Positions 25,266-33,997 of a stretch of DNA of 64,000 nt are shown piece after piece. Made by a program: the position numbers and the translations under genes. How positions within the stretch are numbered: the first letter of the stretch is position 1; each line of letters opens with the position of its first letter. The DNA is taken from positions 434,001 to 498,000 of the forward strand of contig NZ_WUUK01000001.1 in the NCBI RefSeq assembly GCF_009831115.1, given 5' to 3'. This DNA comes from Salinicoccus hispanicus (GTDB lineage: Bacteria; Bacillota; Bacilli; Staphylococcales; Salinicoccaceae). Below the pieces are notes generated by a model. That model had not been told where the DNA came from, did no database searches, and was given only the letters and a program-made list of their open reading frames with translations.

Positions 25266-25307
25266 ACTCCCTCCATATTTCACTGTCCAGTGAAATATGG
25301 AGGGAGT
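25266..25307 (-). terminator. Terminator of the antiporter gene
   Basis: Perfect 18-base arms ACTCCCTCCATATTTCAC and GTGAAATATGGAGGGAGT around TGTCCA. On the minus strand it ends in TTTTAT. Confidence 0.9.
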
Positions 25308-25315
25308 CTAAAATT

Positions 25316-26503
25316 CTATTTGATCAGTTTTTTCGCCAGTGGTGAAACTCCCATGCTCTGAACGACCAGTGAAACCAGTACAGCTGCGAATGACAGGGAA
25401 ACAATCATATCCTGCTGTCCGGAATTCATCGAATAGAGGTTCAGAATGAGGTAGATGGACATTGAACCTTTCAACCCGCCCCATGTGATGACAGTCGATT
25501 CACGCCAGCTGATCTTATCGTGCCATTTGGGGAATGCCTGAGTGGTGCCCATGACGATGATAAAACGAACGATGACTGACAATGCAAAGATGATGAATGC
25601 AAATCCCCATGCACCGAATGCAAGGAATTCCTTTGCCTCTATGCCGATCAGCAGAAAGAGCAGGGTGAGGATCGAAGGTTCTACAATGGTCCAGAATCCA
25701 TCGAGATTCTCTTTGAATTCCTCTTCCTTTTCAGAAGTGGCAAACTCGAATGACAGCATGACGCCTGCAGATACAGTTGCGAGTACTCCGGACACATGAA
25801 TGGCTTCTGCAATGTTGAATATGCCATATGCCAGAACAATACTCAGCATGACGTGGTACTGCTTATGATGGGTGAAATATACAGCTTTACTGATCAGCCA
25901 CCCGAATATGACACCAAGGGCCACGCCGCCCAGGGAAACGAGCAGAAACTGTCCGAAGAATGAGAAGATGCCTGCTGACTGGCTCTGGACGAGCATGCCG
26001 GACAATGTACTGAAAATGACAATGCTCGTACCATCGTTAAGCAGAGACTCCCCTTCGACCACATCTGCTATGGTATCATCTCCTGCTGCTTTCTGGATAA
26101 TGGAAACAACCGATACAGGATCGGTCGGAGTCAGGATTGAAGCGATGACCAGAGCGCCAAGGAATGACATGGAGACAAATGGACCGCTGACAAGATAGAC
26201 CAAGGCCCCGAGCAAACCGACAGTAAGCATGATGCCGATGGTTGCCAGAAATATGATGATCCCCGCATTCTTCTTGAACTCACTTGCTGAAAACTGATAT
26301 GCAGACGTAAAAAGGAGTGCAGGAAGAAACACATGGTAGATGGTGCGTTCCGTCACCTGTATGTCGGAAAAGTAGGGAATGAAAGAGAGTCCGATACCAA
26401 TACCGACAAGTATGACGGGCACAGGAAAGTTTTCCTGCTTCTTATCGATAGTGAATATTATGTACCCGATAAAAAGCAGTATGATGATATGTGAAACCGA
26501 CAT
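25316..26503 (-). CDS. CPA1-family Na+/H+ antiporter (NhaP-like)
   Basis: A 395-residue antiporter with 12 or so spans exchanging Na+ or K+ for H+. The ion-binding signature LTPTDPVSVVSI and EGESLLNDGTSIV (adjacent Asn-Asp pair) are diagnostic for CPA1. An Arg-containing helix (SVIVRFIIVMG) and the late WGGLKGSMSIYL block support it. The ATG at 26503 is used because AGGAGGGG precedes it; the longer frame to 26620 adds a polar stretch without a start signal. An antiporter fits a salt-tolerant organism. Confidence 0.87.
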   Translation of the reverse strand: MSVSHIIILLFIGYIIFTIDKKQENFPVPVILVGIGIGLSFIPYFSDIQVTERTIYHVFLPALLFTSAYQFSASEFKKNAGIIIFLATIGIMLTVGLLGALVYLVSGPFVSMSFLGALVIASILTPTDPVSVVSIIQKAAGDDTIADVVEGESLLNDGTSIVIFSTLSGMLVQSQSAGIFSFFGQFLLVSLGGVALGVIFGWLISKAVYFTHHKQYHVMLSIVLAYGIFNIAEAIHVSGVLATVSAGVMLSFEFATSEKEEEFKENLDGFWTIVEPSILTLLFLLIGIEAKEFLAFGAWGFAFIIFALSVIVRFIIVMGTTQAFPKWHDKISWRESTVITWGGLKGSMSIYLILNLYSMNSGQQDMIVSLSFAAVLVSLVVQSMGVSPLAKKLIK

Positions 26504-26762
26504 TCTATCCCCTCCTGATTGAGTGATACTGATATTTTCCCTTAGTTTAAAGTAATAAACTTTGAAACTTACTTTCGCATGATTTTGATAAGTATGCCAG
26601 TCTAGCTGGCATTTCAACATACCCCCCTCTATTTATTATCACTTTCGACATAATTCCTTTTTTCAGTTGGTCTTCTTACCATACGACAGCAAAGAATTTC
26701 AGTAGGAAGAAGTATTCTTGGCTGTTTTAAGGCATTCGATTATCTATTTAGTTAATACCAGA

Positions 26763-26829
26763 GAGAGTGTAAAAGTATCTTTACACTCTCCTTTCATGTA
26801 TGCTAATATTTATGTAAAGATATCTTTAC
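26763..26829 (+). promoter_or_regulatory. Promoter with two palindromic XRE operators (module A)
   Basis: TTTACA at 26780-26785, an 18-base spacer and TAATAT at 26804-26809 form the promoter. Operator 1, GTAAAAGTATCTTTAC (26769-26784), overlaps the -35 and sits inside a longer repeat with arms GAGAGTGTAAA / TTTACACTCTC. Operator 2, GTAAAGATATCTTTAC (26814-26829), is a perfect palindrome at the transcription start. Their centres are 45 bases apart. The same motif controls module B at 34678-34709. Confidence 0.8.
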
Positions 26830-26849
26830 TATTAATAGGAGGCTTACTT

Positions 26850-27071
26850 ATGGGGGTGATTAATCATATTCGTGAAATCAGGCAGACCAAAGGGATAACC
26901 CAAACAAAAATGGCTGAAGATCTTCAGGTTACTCGACAAACAATCAATGCGATTGAAAAAAACAAATATAATCCAAGTCTTGAATTAGCATTAAAGCTAG
27001 TAAAATACTTTGAAACACCAATCGAAGAGATATTCGTACTGGAGGAAGATGAAAGTGATAGAAAACACTAA
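26850..27071 (+). CDS. XRE-family repressor (module A)
   Basis: A 73-residue Cro/CI-type DNA-binding protein of the YozG-like group. The helix-turn-helix is in KMAEDLQVTRQTINAIEKNKYNPSL (about residues 19-43). The ATG at 26850 follows AGGAGG; the longer frame to 26718 would run across the operators and is rejected. It overlaps the next membrane-protein gene by 23 bases. It most likely binds the two palindromes in front of it and so controls the pair. Confidence 0.85.
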   Translation: MGVINHIREIRQTKGITQTKMAEDLQVTRQTINAIEKNKYNPSLELALKLVKYFETPIEEIFVLEEDESDRKH

Positions 27072-27453
27072 AAAGTGGGTCCCTTATTTAGTTATTATAT
27101 GCGGTCTGGTAGGAGCTATACTGGGAACATTTCTTGCGTATTTCATACGGGGTGAATATCCCTATGAAGTTCTAGCAGGTGCTTTGTTTGCAAGTATTAT
27201 TTTAATTCTGATCCAAATAATCAAATCAAAAACCAGAAAAGATAAGGTGCCAGAAGCGGATGAACGGGTAGTACGTAATATAACCCGTTATTTTTCCTAT
27301 GTATCTCATACATTCCTAGGTGTTTTATTTATTGCGCTCCCAGTGTTTACGCTTATAGGTTATGAAGCAGTACCAATTTTGTACCTCTGGATTTTCTTCT
27401 TCTCCTATATTTGGATTGCGGGTGTTGGAAGTCTCATCGTAAAGAGAAGGTAG
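27049..27453 (+). CDS. Four-span membrane protein partner of XRE repressor (module A)
   Basis: A 134-residue membrane protein with spans at about residues 10-30, 36-53, 84-104 and 110-130. A charged loop, KSKTRKDKVPEADERVVRN, follows span two. The start ATG lies inside the xre gene, four bases after GGAGGA. Pairs of a small XRE repressor and a DUF2178/DUF3796-like membrane protein are common in Firmicutes, and some make anti-sigma-like or stress modules. The role here is not known. Confidence 0.65.
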   Translation: MKVIENTKKWVPYLVIICGLVGAILGTFLAYFIRGEYPYEVLAGALFASIILILIQIIKSKTRKDKVPEADERVVRNITRYFSYVSHTFLGVLFIALPVFTLIGYEAVPILYLWIFFFSYIWIAGVGSLIVKRR

Positions 27454-27560
27454 TCTATTTCAAATTTAAGGAAACAAGAGATTAATTTTATTAAGAGTGC
27501 AAACAAAAGTGTACATGTGAATAAAAAGACTAGAAATGCAGCTAGAAAGATTATTGTCAT
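27405..27560 (-). CDS. Candidate small membrane peptide, convergent to module A
   Basis: A 51-codon frame on the minus strand starts with ATG seven bases after AGAGGTG. It encodes a peptide with one long hydrophobic span (residues 2-31, MTIIFLAAFLVFLFTCTLLF onward), then a short polar tail. Its 3' half is antisense to the end of the module A membrane gene. The size and layout resemble type I toxins or small membrane regulators, but no family is recognised. Confidence 0.35.
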   Translation of the reverse strand: MTIIFLAAFLVFLFTCTLLFALLIKLISCFLKFEIDYLLFTMRLPTPAIQI

Positions 27561-27654
27561 AAATCGCACCTCTTCCAATATATATCTACAATTACTGAGT
27601 TACTTAAGTTAATGCTAATATATTCAGATGGAAAAATTAAGTAAGGAGGAAATT

Positions 27655-28104
27655 ATGGTTGAATTTGCAGAAATAGACGAGAGTAATTTTTATGATGTAA
27701 TAGCACTTGAAGTTAAAGAAGAACAGAGCAGGTTTGTTGCACCGAATGTAAAATCGATTGCAGAATGCTATCTTTATAGGAATGATAATGATGTATTTCC
27801 ATATGCCATTCAGGATGATGAAAAAATAGTAGGGTTCATCCTCATCGACCTGGATGAGGAAGCGCGTGAGTTCATGATCTGGCGCATGATGATCGATAAG
27901 AAGTATCAGCATTCCGGGTATGGAAGAGCGACAGTAGAGAAAGCCATAGAAATGGCGCAAAAAGAAGATAAGTATGATACATTCATCGCAGATTATGTGA
28001 AAGGCAATGACATAATGGGCGAGATGCTTGAATCCATGGATTTCATTAATCATTCGTTTGATGATGAGAATAACGAATATGTGATGCACTACAAATTAAA
28101 TTGA
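27655..28104 (+). CDS. GNAT acetyltransferase, polyamine-type
   Basis: A 149-residue acetyltransferase resembling BltD/PaiA-type spermidine acetyltransferases. The block YQHSGYGRATVEKAIEMAQ supplies the acetyl-CoA site, and MEFxxRMMIDKKYQ-like sequence precedes it (residues near 73-90). The ATG at 27655 follows AAGGAGG; an in-frame ATG nine codons upstream has no such site. The polyamine role is an inference from resemblance. A HAD phosphatase gene follows 38 bases later. Confidence 0.75.
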   Translation: MVEFAEIDESNFYDVIALEVKEEQSRFVAPNVKSIAECYLYRNDNDVFPYAIQDDEKIVGFILIDLDEEAREFMIWRMMIDKKYQHSGYGRATVEKAIEMAQKEDKYDTFIADYVKGNDIMGEMLESMDFINHSFDDENNEYVMHYKLN

Positions 28105-28142
28105 TACTTTAAAAACAATATAACAGGACAGGGGCAACTGAA

Positions 28143-28790
28143 ATGAAAAAAGCAGTCTTCTTCGATATGGACGGTACATTGTACAGAACAGAGCTTATAT
28201 TGGAGCTGTCGCTGACTCAGACATTGGAAAGATTGGATGCAATGGACATCAGCTACATCGAATATCCGGTAGATAGGTTCAAGGAAATAATGGGTGTGCC
28301 TACAAATGAAGTCTGGAAGCACCTGCTGGCTTCACCGAATGAAGAGGACATCAGAACGTCTAACGATATTCTTCAGGAAAATTTGGTGGCAAATATCAAT
28401 GCTAGAAAAGGGAACCTTTATAAAGAGGTTGAAGTAGTGCTGACCCATATAAAAAAGCAGGGCTACAATATTTATATTGTCAGCAATGGAGATGAAGCCT
28501 ATCTGGATGCAATATATAAAAAGCATGGGCTGGAAGGTCTGGTAGACGGTGTCCACAGCATCAATTCCGTGACGACTTCCAATAAGTCTGATCTTGTAAG
28601 GAAGGTTATTGAAAGCGAAAAAGTGGATATAGGTTATATGGTGGGGGACAGAGCATCCGACTTCAAAGCAGGAAAAGAAAATGGCCTGGAAGTCGTCGGC
28701 TGCAACTTCTATTTCGCAGTTGATGAGGAACTGAAAGAAGCGGACCATGTGATAGATTCGCTGGAAGAGTTGAAACAACTTATAAATTGA
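28143..28790 (+). CDS. HAD-superfamily phosphatase
   Basis: A 215-residue haloacid-dehalogenase hydrolase of the phosphoglycolate-phosphatase type. Motif I is FFDMDGTLY (nucleophile D8, acid/base D10), motif II is YIVSNGD, motif III uses the K of SNKSD, and motif IV is MVGDRASDFKAG. A cap domain of helices occupies residues 18-80. Substrate unknown. Probably co-transcribed with the acetyltransferase upstream. Confidence 0.82.
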   Translation: MKKAVFFDMDGTLYRTELILELSLTQTLERLDAMDISYIEYPVDRFKEIMGVPTNEVWKHLLASPNEEDIRTSNDILQENLVANINARKGNLYKEVEVVLTHIKKQGYNIYIVSNGDEAYLDAIYKKHGLEGLVDGVHSINSVTTSNKSDLVRKVIESEKVDIGYMVGDRASDFKAGKENGLEVVGCNFYFAVDEELKEADHVIDSLEELKQLIN

Positions 28791-29146
28791 GTTTAAATTA
28801 TTGTTCAATCAATCAACGTCAGTGGTACCATCAAGGCAGCGCAGTTACTATACAAAAATTCTGATCATTTTCATTGTTGTATACTCATTGATCTTGTGTA
28901 CTGTTAGAGAAAAGCGTATCTTTCTAATTATTCTTGAATTAATCTGATAGTAGATAAATCCAACCCTCAATTCTGTCTGAACAGTGTTGGGGGTTGAAAA
29001 GTGAATAAGCGAGAGGGATCTCCTTATACATAATATGGTTAATGTAGTTATATATGTTATTCAATTTATATAGAGGGTAAAAAGTAAATGAGAGATATAA
29101 CAGGTTAATTATTGATGGAAATGATTCTGGGGGGTGCTTGGATATA
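28791..29146. other. Intergenic stretch, one weak hairpin
   Basis: About 355 bases without a gene. An imperfect hairpin at 28961-28996 (CAACCCTCAA with TTGGGGGTTG) could end the HAD transcript but lacks a T run. I see no other repeat, RNA gene or clear promoter. Confidence 0.45.
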
Positions 29147-29326
29147 ATGAGAAAAATTAAAACTTCTTCGAAGGACCGTGCAATATACGGAGTTGCAGGA
29201 GGTATTGCTGAAAATTTAGGTATACCTTCATTCATTGTAAGAATCGGTTTCATTTTCACCTTGCCCTTTTCATCTGTAGTTTATTTCTTTCTAGCCTATT
29301 TTGTTTTCGATGATGGGTATATCTAG
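29147..29326 (+). CDS. PspC-domain protein
   Basis: A 59-residue phage-shock-protein-C domain: a basic N-terminal segment with the family core DRAIYGVAGGIAENLGIPSFIVRIGF, then one membrane span ending in a short acidic tail. PspC proteins sense envelope stress. The ATG at 29147 is preferred to a TTG at 29138, because GGGGGG is too close to the TTG. A lipoprotein gene follows 51 bases later on the same strand. Confidence 0.75.
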   Translation: MRKIKTSSKDRAIYGVAGGIAENLGIPSFIVRIGFIFTLPFSSVVYFFLAYFVFDDGYI

Positions 29327-29377
29327 TCTCATGAAGTGGAGAGTTTTGATGAAAATAGCATAGAGAAGGGAAAACAA

Positions 29378-29815
29378 ATGAAAAGAATTAGTATTTTTCC
29401 AATCGCAATTTTTGTTCTTCTACTATCCGGGTGTTCTAATGGGGATGTTCTTTCAGATCGCACTTATAACATTAAGATGGACCTTGAATTTGAAGAAATG
29501 CGAGATAGCAGTCTCAGCTTTCCTGTTGAGTTTAGTGATGGAAACATAGAACTCCAAGAGGGAGATCACCCTACAGGAGAGTACTCACTTGGTGACAATA
29601 CACTTGAAATGAATTTGACCGACGACGATGGAAATATGGACTTTAAAATCACTGAGCTTGTAGCGTTGGATGAAGATGCTGACGAGTTGGAAGGCACATT
29701 ATCAGAGTTTGAATTTGATTCCATCAATCGTGAAAGCCAACTGGCTTTAAATGTATTAAGAAACGGTGCGATTGGATCTACTATAACGATGACCAGAATC
29801 GATGATAGTGACTAG
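29378..29815 (+). CDS. Small lipoprotein, unknown function
   Basis: A 145-residue secreted lipoprotein. The signal peptide is basic then hydrophobic (MKRISIFPIAIFVLLLSGC), with lipobox LSGC at residues 16-19. The mature part is very acidic and predicted to be beta-rich, with a block GEYSLGDNTLEMNLTDDDG that resembles GNYSFENNTLSVDLKDENN in the lipoprotein at 39753. The ATG at 29378 follows AGAAGGG. Follows the PspC gene, so an envelope role is plausible. Confidence 0.65.
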   Translation: MKRISIFPIAIFVLLLSGCSNGDVLSDRTYNIKMDLEFEEMRDSSLSFPVEFSDGNIELQEGDHPTGEYSLGDNTLEMNLTDDDGNMDFKITELVALDEDADELEGTLSEFEFDSINRESQLALNVLRNGAIGSTITMTRIDDSD

Positions 29816-29834
29816 TGTCATTTGCAAGCGAAAT

Positions 29835-29882
29835 AAAAGGCGGAAGAAAACTTGTCAATCAAGTTCTCATTCCGCCTTTTTG
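29835..29882. terminator. Bidirectional terminator
   Basis: Arms AAAAGGCGGAA and TTCCGCCTTTT with an inner ACTTG/CAAGT pair, between the lipoprotein gene and the convergent membrane-protein gene, whose 3' end it overlaps. Confidence 0.8.
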
Positions 29883-30287
29883 ATCTTCCTTATTATCTGT
29901 CCAGTATTTAAAAACATCTGAAAAGGTGAGTACAGCTATAAAAATCCAGAACTCCATTCTAGTATAGTCAAATAAATTATTTTGCGGTGGACCATAAATT
30001 GCTGTCATGCTGACTACCAGGGCTATAAGATATATTGGAATGAAGAATGTGATTTTGAGATTTGGCTTCTCAGTATCCCCTTTTTCATCTTCTTTTTTAC
30101 TGGCACCTATTTTAGTGTTCTTGGACTTCTCATCCATTAAAACTGTAACTACTGCCAGAGTGAATGTCAGTATGATAGGACCAAACTGTATATACCATGT
30201 CATGAAAGACAGATGATAGAGGAAGTCACATGCTATAGCCCAAGTACCTGCAAAAATCGACCAGGGTCTCCATAAGTATTCCCACAT
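29859..30287 (-). CDS. Hypothetical membrane protein
   Basis: A 142-residue protein with four predicted spans. A charged central loop with KNTKIGASKKEDEKGD separates spans two and three, and the C-terminus is charged (NKEDQKGG). Two in-frame ATG codons are nine bases apart; the second (30287) is better spaced from GGGAAGG. No family recognised. Convergent with the lipoprotein gene. Confidence 0.55.
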   Translation of the reverse strand: MWEYLWRPWSIFAGTWAIACDFLYHLSFMTWYIQFGPIILTFTLAVVTVLMDEKSKNTKIGASKKEDEKGDTEKPNLKITFFIPIYLIALVVSMTAIYGPPQNNLFDYTRMEFWIFIAVLTFSDVFKYWTDNKEDQKGGMRT

Positions 30288-30438
30288 ACATGACATCCTT
30301 CCCTCTTAACTATATTTCAAGGTTACCAAATATAAAGAATTTTTTAAAATATTTCTAAATGTAAGAGTGTATAATTAATATCAACAATAAGAAAAAATAC
30401 AGGCATACCATTTAAGGAACACCTGCATTCTCTAGTGC

Positions 30439-30678
30439 TTACCTGTATTGATTAAACTGATTGTCGCCTTTTTCATCGAAAACCTGATCTTCAACATCAG
30501 GAGCTTTACCCTGAGTTTCAACCTGCTTAGCCTCATCTTTTGATTTCTCATCTCTATAGTCGCTTTGCTTAGCCTGGGCTTTTTCTTTCATCTGCTCTTT
30601 TTGGCTCTTGCCTTCTTCAGCTTTCTGCTCCGCTTTCTCTCTCATCTGTTCCTGTTGATTTTTCTTATCCTCTGCCAT
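30439..30678 (-). CDS. Small hydrophilic coiled-coil protein
   Basis: A 79-residue, highly charged, Gln/Lys/Glu-rich protein without hydrophobic segments. It holds an internal repeat: EQMREKAEQKAEE and EQMKEKAQAKQSD. It is probably helical or disordered. Its composition is like that of stress-induced hydrophilins. The ATG at 30678 follows GAGGAG; the longer frame to 30741 crosses the promoter. A candidate SigB promoter lies 36 bases upstream. Confidence 0.6.
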   Translation of the reverse strand: MAEDKKNQQEQMREKAEQKAEEGKSQKEQMKEKAQAKQSDYRDEKSKDEAKQVETQGKAPDVEDQVFDEKGDNQFNQYR

Positions 30679-30713
30679 GGTTTCACACTCCTCTATTCTT
30701 TGTTTAATTGTTT

Positions 30714-30739
30714 TTACCATCTTAAACCGGCAGTTAAAC
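30714..30739 (-). promoter_or_regulatory. Candidate SigB promoter
   Basis: On the minus strand GTTTAA (30739-30734), a 14-base spacer and TGGTAA (30719-30714), compared with the SigB consensus GTTTAA-N12-15-GGGTAT. Confidence 0.35.
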
Positions 30740-30912
30740 AATTATGTCTTGAATATAGACTATCCAAAAATATTCAAAAGACTTGCAGATTGACGACTTC
30801 TTTAAAAACTCATTTATTATATAAATTACATAATAAAAATGGATACGGGTATTTGAATTGAAGACAGACATTTTATTTCATTCATCTAATTGAGGTTATG
30901 AAGGAGGATAAA

Positions 30913-31521
30913 ATGGAAAGCTGGCTTACTTATATCATGAATAATTTCGGCTATATCGGCATTGCCTTTTTAATGGCTGTAGAGAATATTTTTCCGCCCA
31001 TACCTTCTGAAGTGGTGCTGACTTTCGGAGGCTTCATGACAACCCAGTCAAACTTAAGTATTGCTGGCGTTGTCATTTCGTCGACTGCCGGCTCGGTCGG
31101 TGGTGCTGTTGCGTTGTACTACTTCGGCATGTTTCAAGGTCAGAAACGGATGGAGAAGATTGTTGACAGGTGGGGCCATCTCCTCCGTGTCGATAAGGAA
31201 GACATCCATAAGTCGAATGACTGGTTCAGCAAGTATGAATCATGGGCGGTATTCATATGCCGATTCGTTCCCTTGATGCGTAGTATCATTTCAATCCCTG
31301 CAGGAATGGCGCACATGAACATCCTGCTGTTCCTTGCATTGACCACGGTGGGTACACTCATATGGAATACTGTCCTCGTGTATCTCGGCGCTTCTGTCGG
31401 GGGCTCGTGGCAGACGATTGTAGGTTATATGGACATCTATTCAAGAATCATGTATGGCATTCTCATTGTAGTGGTGATCATTCTTATTTTCCTATTAATA
31501 AGAAAGAAAAAGAAACGATAA
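30913..31521 (+). CDS. DedA-family membrane protein
   Basis: A 202-residue DedA/VTT protein, a family of undecaprenyl-phosphate or phospholipid flippases and envelope-homeostasis proteins. It shows the re-entrant loop ENIFPPIPSEVVLTFGG (residues about 22-38) and the conserved CRFVPLMRSIISIPAGMAHM with its two arginines. The ATG at 30913 follows AAGGAGG; an in-frame ATG five codons upstream lies before that site. Monocistronic, with a terminator overlapping the stop. Confidence 0.85.
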   Translation: MESWLTYIMNNFGYIGIAFLMAVENIFPPIPSEVVLTFGGFMTTQSNLSIAGVVISSTAGSVGGAVALYYFGMFQGQKRMEKIVDRWGHLLRVDKEDIHKSNDWFSKYESWAVFICRFVPLMRSIISIPAGMAHMNILLFLALTTVGTLIWNTVLVYLGASVGGSWQTIVGYMDIYSRIMYGILIVVVIILIFLLIRKKKKR

Positions 31522-31538
31522 GTCCATCGTTTCTTTTT
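31508..31538 (+). terminator. Terminator after the DedA gene
   Basis: Arms AAAAGAAACGAT and ATCGTTTCTTTT, overlapping the stop codon of the DedA gene. Confidence 0.75.
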
Positions 31539-31555
31539 ATATACATATGAAACAT

Positions 31556-31957
31556 TTAAAACCGTCTTTCTTCCTCGAATTCGACTTTCTCTAGACGGAA
31601 TTGCTCAAAAGCACGTTCAGCAATAAAAGCATAAACAACGAATCCTGAAACTGCGAGTACTTTATATGGTTCAGTCTGAATGCCCAATGTAATGACGAAG
31701 AGTAAAATAAAGAAAATTATCATGGATATTGAACGCCAAAGGCTTGATCGAACTTCAATATAATCGCCTTCCGCTACTGTAATCTTAGTCGATTTAGAAA
31801 GAAACTGGGAAACACTTAACTCGACCATAGGGCGCTCGATTTCTATTTCTTTTTCTTCCTCATGATAAACCTTTTCGACTTTACGACCATCTATTTTAAT
31901 ATTCAGGGGTAACGCTATTCCAATAAAATTCGTACTTCTCTTAATAGTAATCGACAT
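31556..31957 (-). CDS. Hypothetical membrane protein, paralogue of 36064-36459
   Basis: A 133-residue protein with a beta-rich N-terminal half of about 70 residues, then two membrane spans (about 77-93 and 98-114) and a charged tail ending in EEERRF. The N-terminal half contains LPLNIKIDGRKVEKV, EEEKEIEIE and KSTKITVAEGDYIEVRSS, which match LPITLKLNGKKIG, EETEIEIP and SSNKITIDDGDTVMIKSS in the gene at 36064. The two are clear paralogues. The domain looks like a small ligand- or peptidoglycan-interacting beta sandwich, but the function is unknown. Confidence 0.6.
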   Translation of the reverse strand: MSITIKRSTNFIGIALPLNIKIDGRKVEKVYHEEEKEIEIERPMVELSVSQFLSKSTKITVAEGDYIEVRSSLWRSISMIIFFILLFVITLGIQTEPYKVLAVSGFVVYAFIAERAFEQFRLEKVEFEEERRF

Positions 31958-32116
31958 TCTGTCTCCTTCTATAACTAGTAATGTATTTTTAACCAGTATA
32001 ACAAAATTGTAATATTCCAGGTTATGAAGTGTAAAATCTTCGTACTTATGTTAGTGTATTAACTGTATGACATCACGAAGTACAGTCATAATAATTTATT
32101 GGAGGAGTGGGTGCTG

Positions 32117-33034
32117 ATGTCTGATTCAGCAATGGCAATCAAAGGTTTACATAAGACAATCGGTCGCAAGAAGATCATCAAAGACTTGAGCTTTGATATC
32201 CGTCCTGGTGAAGTATATGGATTCATTGGGCCGAATGGAGCGGGTAAGACGACGACCATCCGTATGATGGTTGGATTGATCGGCATTACGTCAGGTGATG
32301 TTGTCATCAAAGGAAACAGTATCAAGAAGGACTATAAGAAAGCCATCAGTGAAGTGGGGGCAATAGTAGAGAACCCTGAGATGTATCCATTCATGACAGG
32401 CATGCAGAACTTGAAGCATTTCGCACGCATGACAAGCGGAATCACTGATGCACGCATCAATGAAGTGATCAAACTGGTTGGTCTCGACAATGCCATCAAG
32501 ACCAAAGTGGGAAAGTATTCTCTCGGTATGAGGCAGCGTCTCGGTATTGCTCAAGCATTGTTGCATAGCCCTTCAGTCCTGATACTGGATGAACCTACGA
32601 ACGGTCTTGATCCGGCTGGTATCCGTGAGATCCGCCGCTATATCCGCAAGCTTGCAGTGGAGGATAATGTATCGGTTATTGTCTCAAGCCACCTTCTGAG
32701 TGAAATTGAACTGATGTGTGATCGCATCGGTGTCATTAAGAATGGCGAACTGATTGCAGTGAGGGACTTGCATGAAAAGACAGACAGCGAACAGAGTATC
32801 GTCAATCTGGATGTACATCCAATGGATGAGGCGATTGAAGTTATACATGCCGCACCGAACATCAAAGTGCTGGAATCAGAGGAGCAACTTCAGATTCAGA
32901 TCAACAGAAATGATGTTCCTGGCTTGGTGACGACACTGGTCAAGAAGGATATTCAGGTCTATGGCGTCAACGTCATACAGTCAACATTAGAAGATCAATT
33001 CCTTGAGATGATTGGAGAGAATGTCATTGGGTAA
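32117..33034 (+). CDS. ABC transporter ATP-binding protein (BcrA-type)
   Basis: A 305-residue ATPase of the BcrA/drug-export type. Walker A is GPNGAGKTTT, the Q-loop and signature are IVENPEMY and YSLGMRQRLGIAQALL, and Walker B is VLILDEPTNGLDPAG. The H-loop is VSSHLL. The ATG at 32117 follows GGAGGAG. The stop overlaps the permease gene start by 14 bases. Relatives export bacitracin, lantibiotics or other peptides; the substrate here is not evident. Confidence 0.88.
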   Translation: MSDSAMAIKGLHKTIGRKKIIKDLSFDIRPGEVYGFIGPNGAGKTTTIRMMVGLIGITSGDVVIKGNSIKKDYKKAISEVGAIVENPEMYPFMTGMQNLKHFARMTSGITDARINEVIKLVGLDNAIKTKVGKYSLGMRQRLGIAQALLHSPSVLILDEPTNGLDPAGIREIRRYIRKLAVEDNVSVIVSSHLLSEIELMCDRIGVIKNGELIAVRDLHEKTDSEQSIVNLDVHPMDEAIEVIHAAPNIKVLESEEQLQIQINRNDVPGLVTTLVKKDIQVYGVNVIQSTLEDQFLEMIGENVIG

Positions 33035-33989
33035 TATATTCAACCTCGTCAGAAACGAACTCGGTAAAATATACGTCATGAAATCAACCTGGGCCATGTA
33101 TATATTCCTTGTCGCACTGGTCATCTTCAGTCTCATCATGAATACAGTCACTGACTCGGTGGATTCGGAAACGACATATTCAGACGACTGGAAAACCGAG
33201 TTACAGGAAGAAAACCAGGCACTTACCGAAGAAATTGAAACGGCCGGTGAAGACGATCCGTTCATCGAGTCAAGAAATATGGGAATTATACAAGAGAACA
33301 CCTACATGATGGAAAATGATGTCAGACCATATGGGTATCATGCCGGCAGCTTTGTCATCGATAATCTATTCACGACATCACTCGTCAGTCTTTTTGTCAT
33401 CATCATCGCAGGCGGCATTGTTGCCAATGAATTCAGATGGGGAACCATCAAACAGCTTCTGATCCGTCCGATTTCAAGAGGGACAATACTGCTTTCCAAA
33501 TATATCGCATTGCTGCTGTTTACTCTATTCACAGTTGTTTTCCTACTGGCGACAAGCATTATCGTGGGTGCAATCTTCTATGGTGTACCGGCAGTCAATC
33601 CGGAAATCATCGTGAATCGTCCGGATGGTATGGCAAGCAATGGACTATTGGCTGAGATCTTCATGCAGTATGGTTTCAGAGTACTGAACATCGTTGTATT
33701 GGCAACGTTCGGTTTCATGATTTCGAGTATCTTCAGAAGCAGTGCACTCGCAATTGGCCTATCCATGTTCCTCATGTTTATCGGAACAACAGTAGCTCAG
33801 GCAATGGCACAGTATGAGTGGTCGAAATATATACTTTTCGCCAACACGGATCTTTCCGTCTACTTCTCCGCATATGGACCGATACGGGAAGAAATGACAA
33901 TCGGATTTTCAATCGCCGTCATTGCGGTATATATGGTCGTATTCATCATTGCAGCATGGACTGTATTTACAAAACGAGATGTAGCTTAA
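33021..33989 (+). CDS. ABC transporter permease (ABC-2 type)
   Basis: A 322-residue permease with six predicted spans: one near residues 23-41, a soluble loop of about 75 residues between spans one and two, then five more spans. It pairs with the ATPase upstream, whose gene it overlaps. The ATG at 33021 follows GGAGAG. The pair has the organisation of a BcrAB or LanFEG-like exporter lacking a third subunit. A bidirectional terminator follows. Confidence 0.83.
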   Translation: MSLGNIFNLVRNELGKIYVMKSTWAMYIFLVALVIFSLIMNTVTDSVDSETTYSDDWKTELQEENQALTEEIETAGEDDPFIESRNMGIIQENTYMMENDVRPYGYHAGSFVIDNLFTTSLVSLFVIIIAGGIVANEFRWGTIKQLLIRPISRGTILLSKYIALLLFTLFTVVFLLATSIIVGAIFYGVPAVNPEIIVNRPDGMASNGLLAEIFMQYGFRVLNIVVLATFGFMISSIFRSSALAIGLSMFLMFIGTTVAQAMAQYEWSKYILFANTDLSVYFSAYGPIREEMTIGFSIAVIAVYMVVFIIAAWTVFTKRDVA

Positions 33990-33997
33990 GTTAAGAG

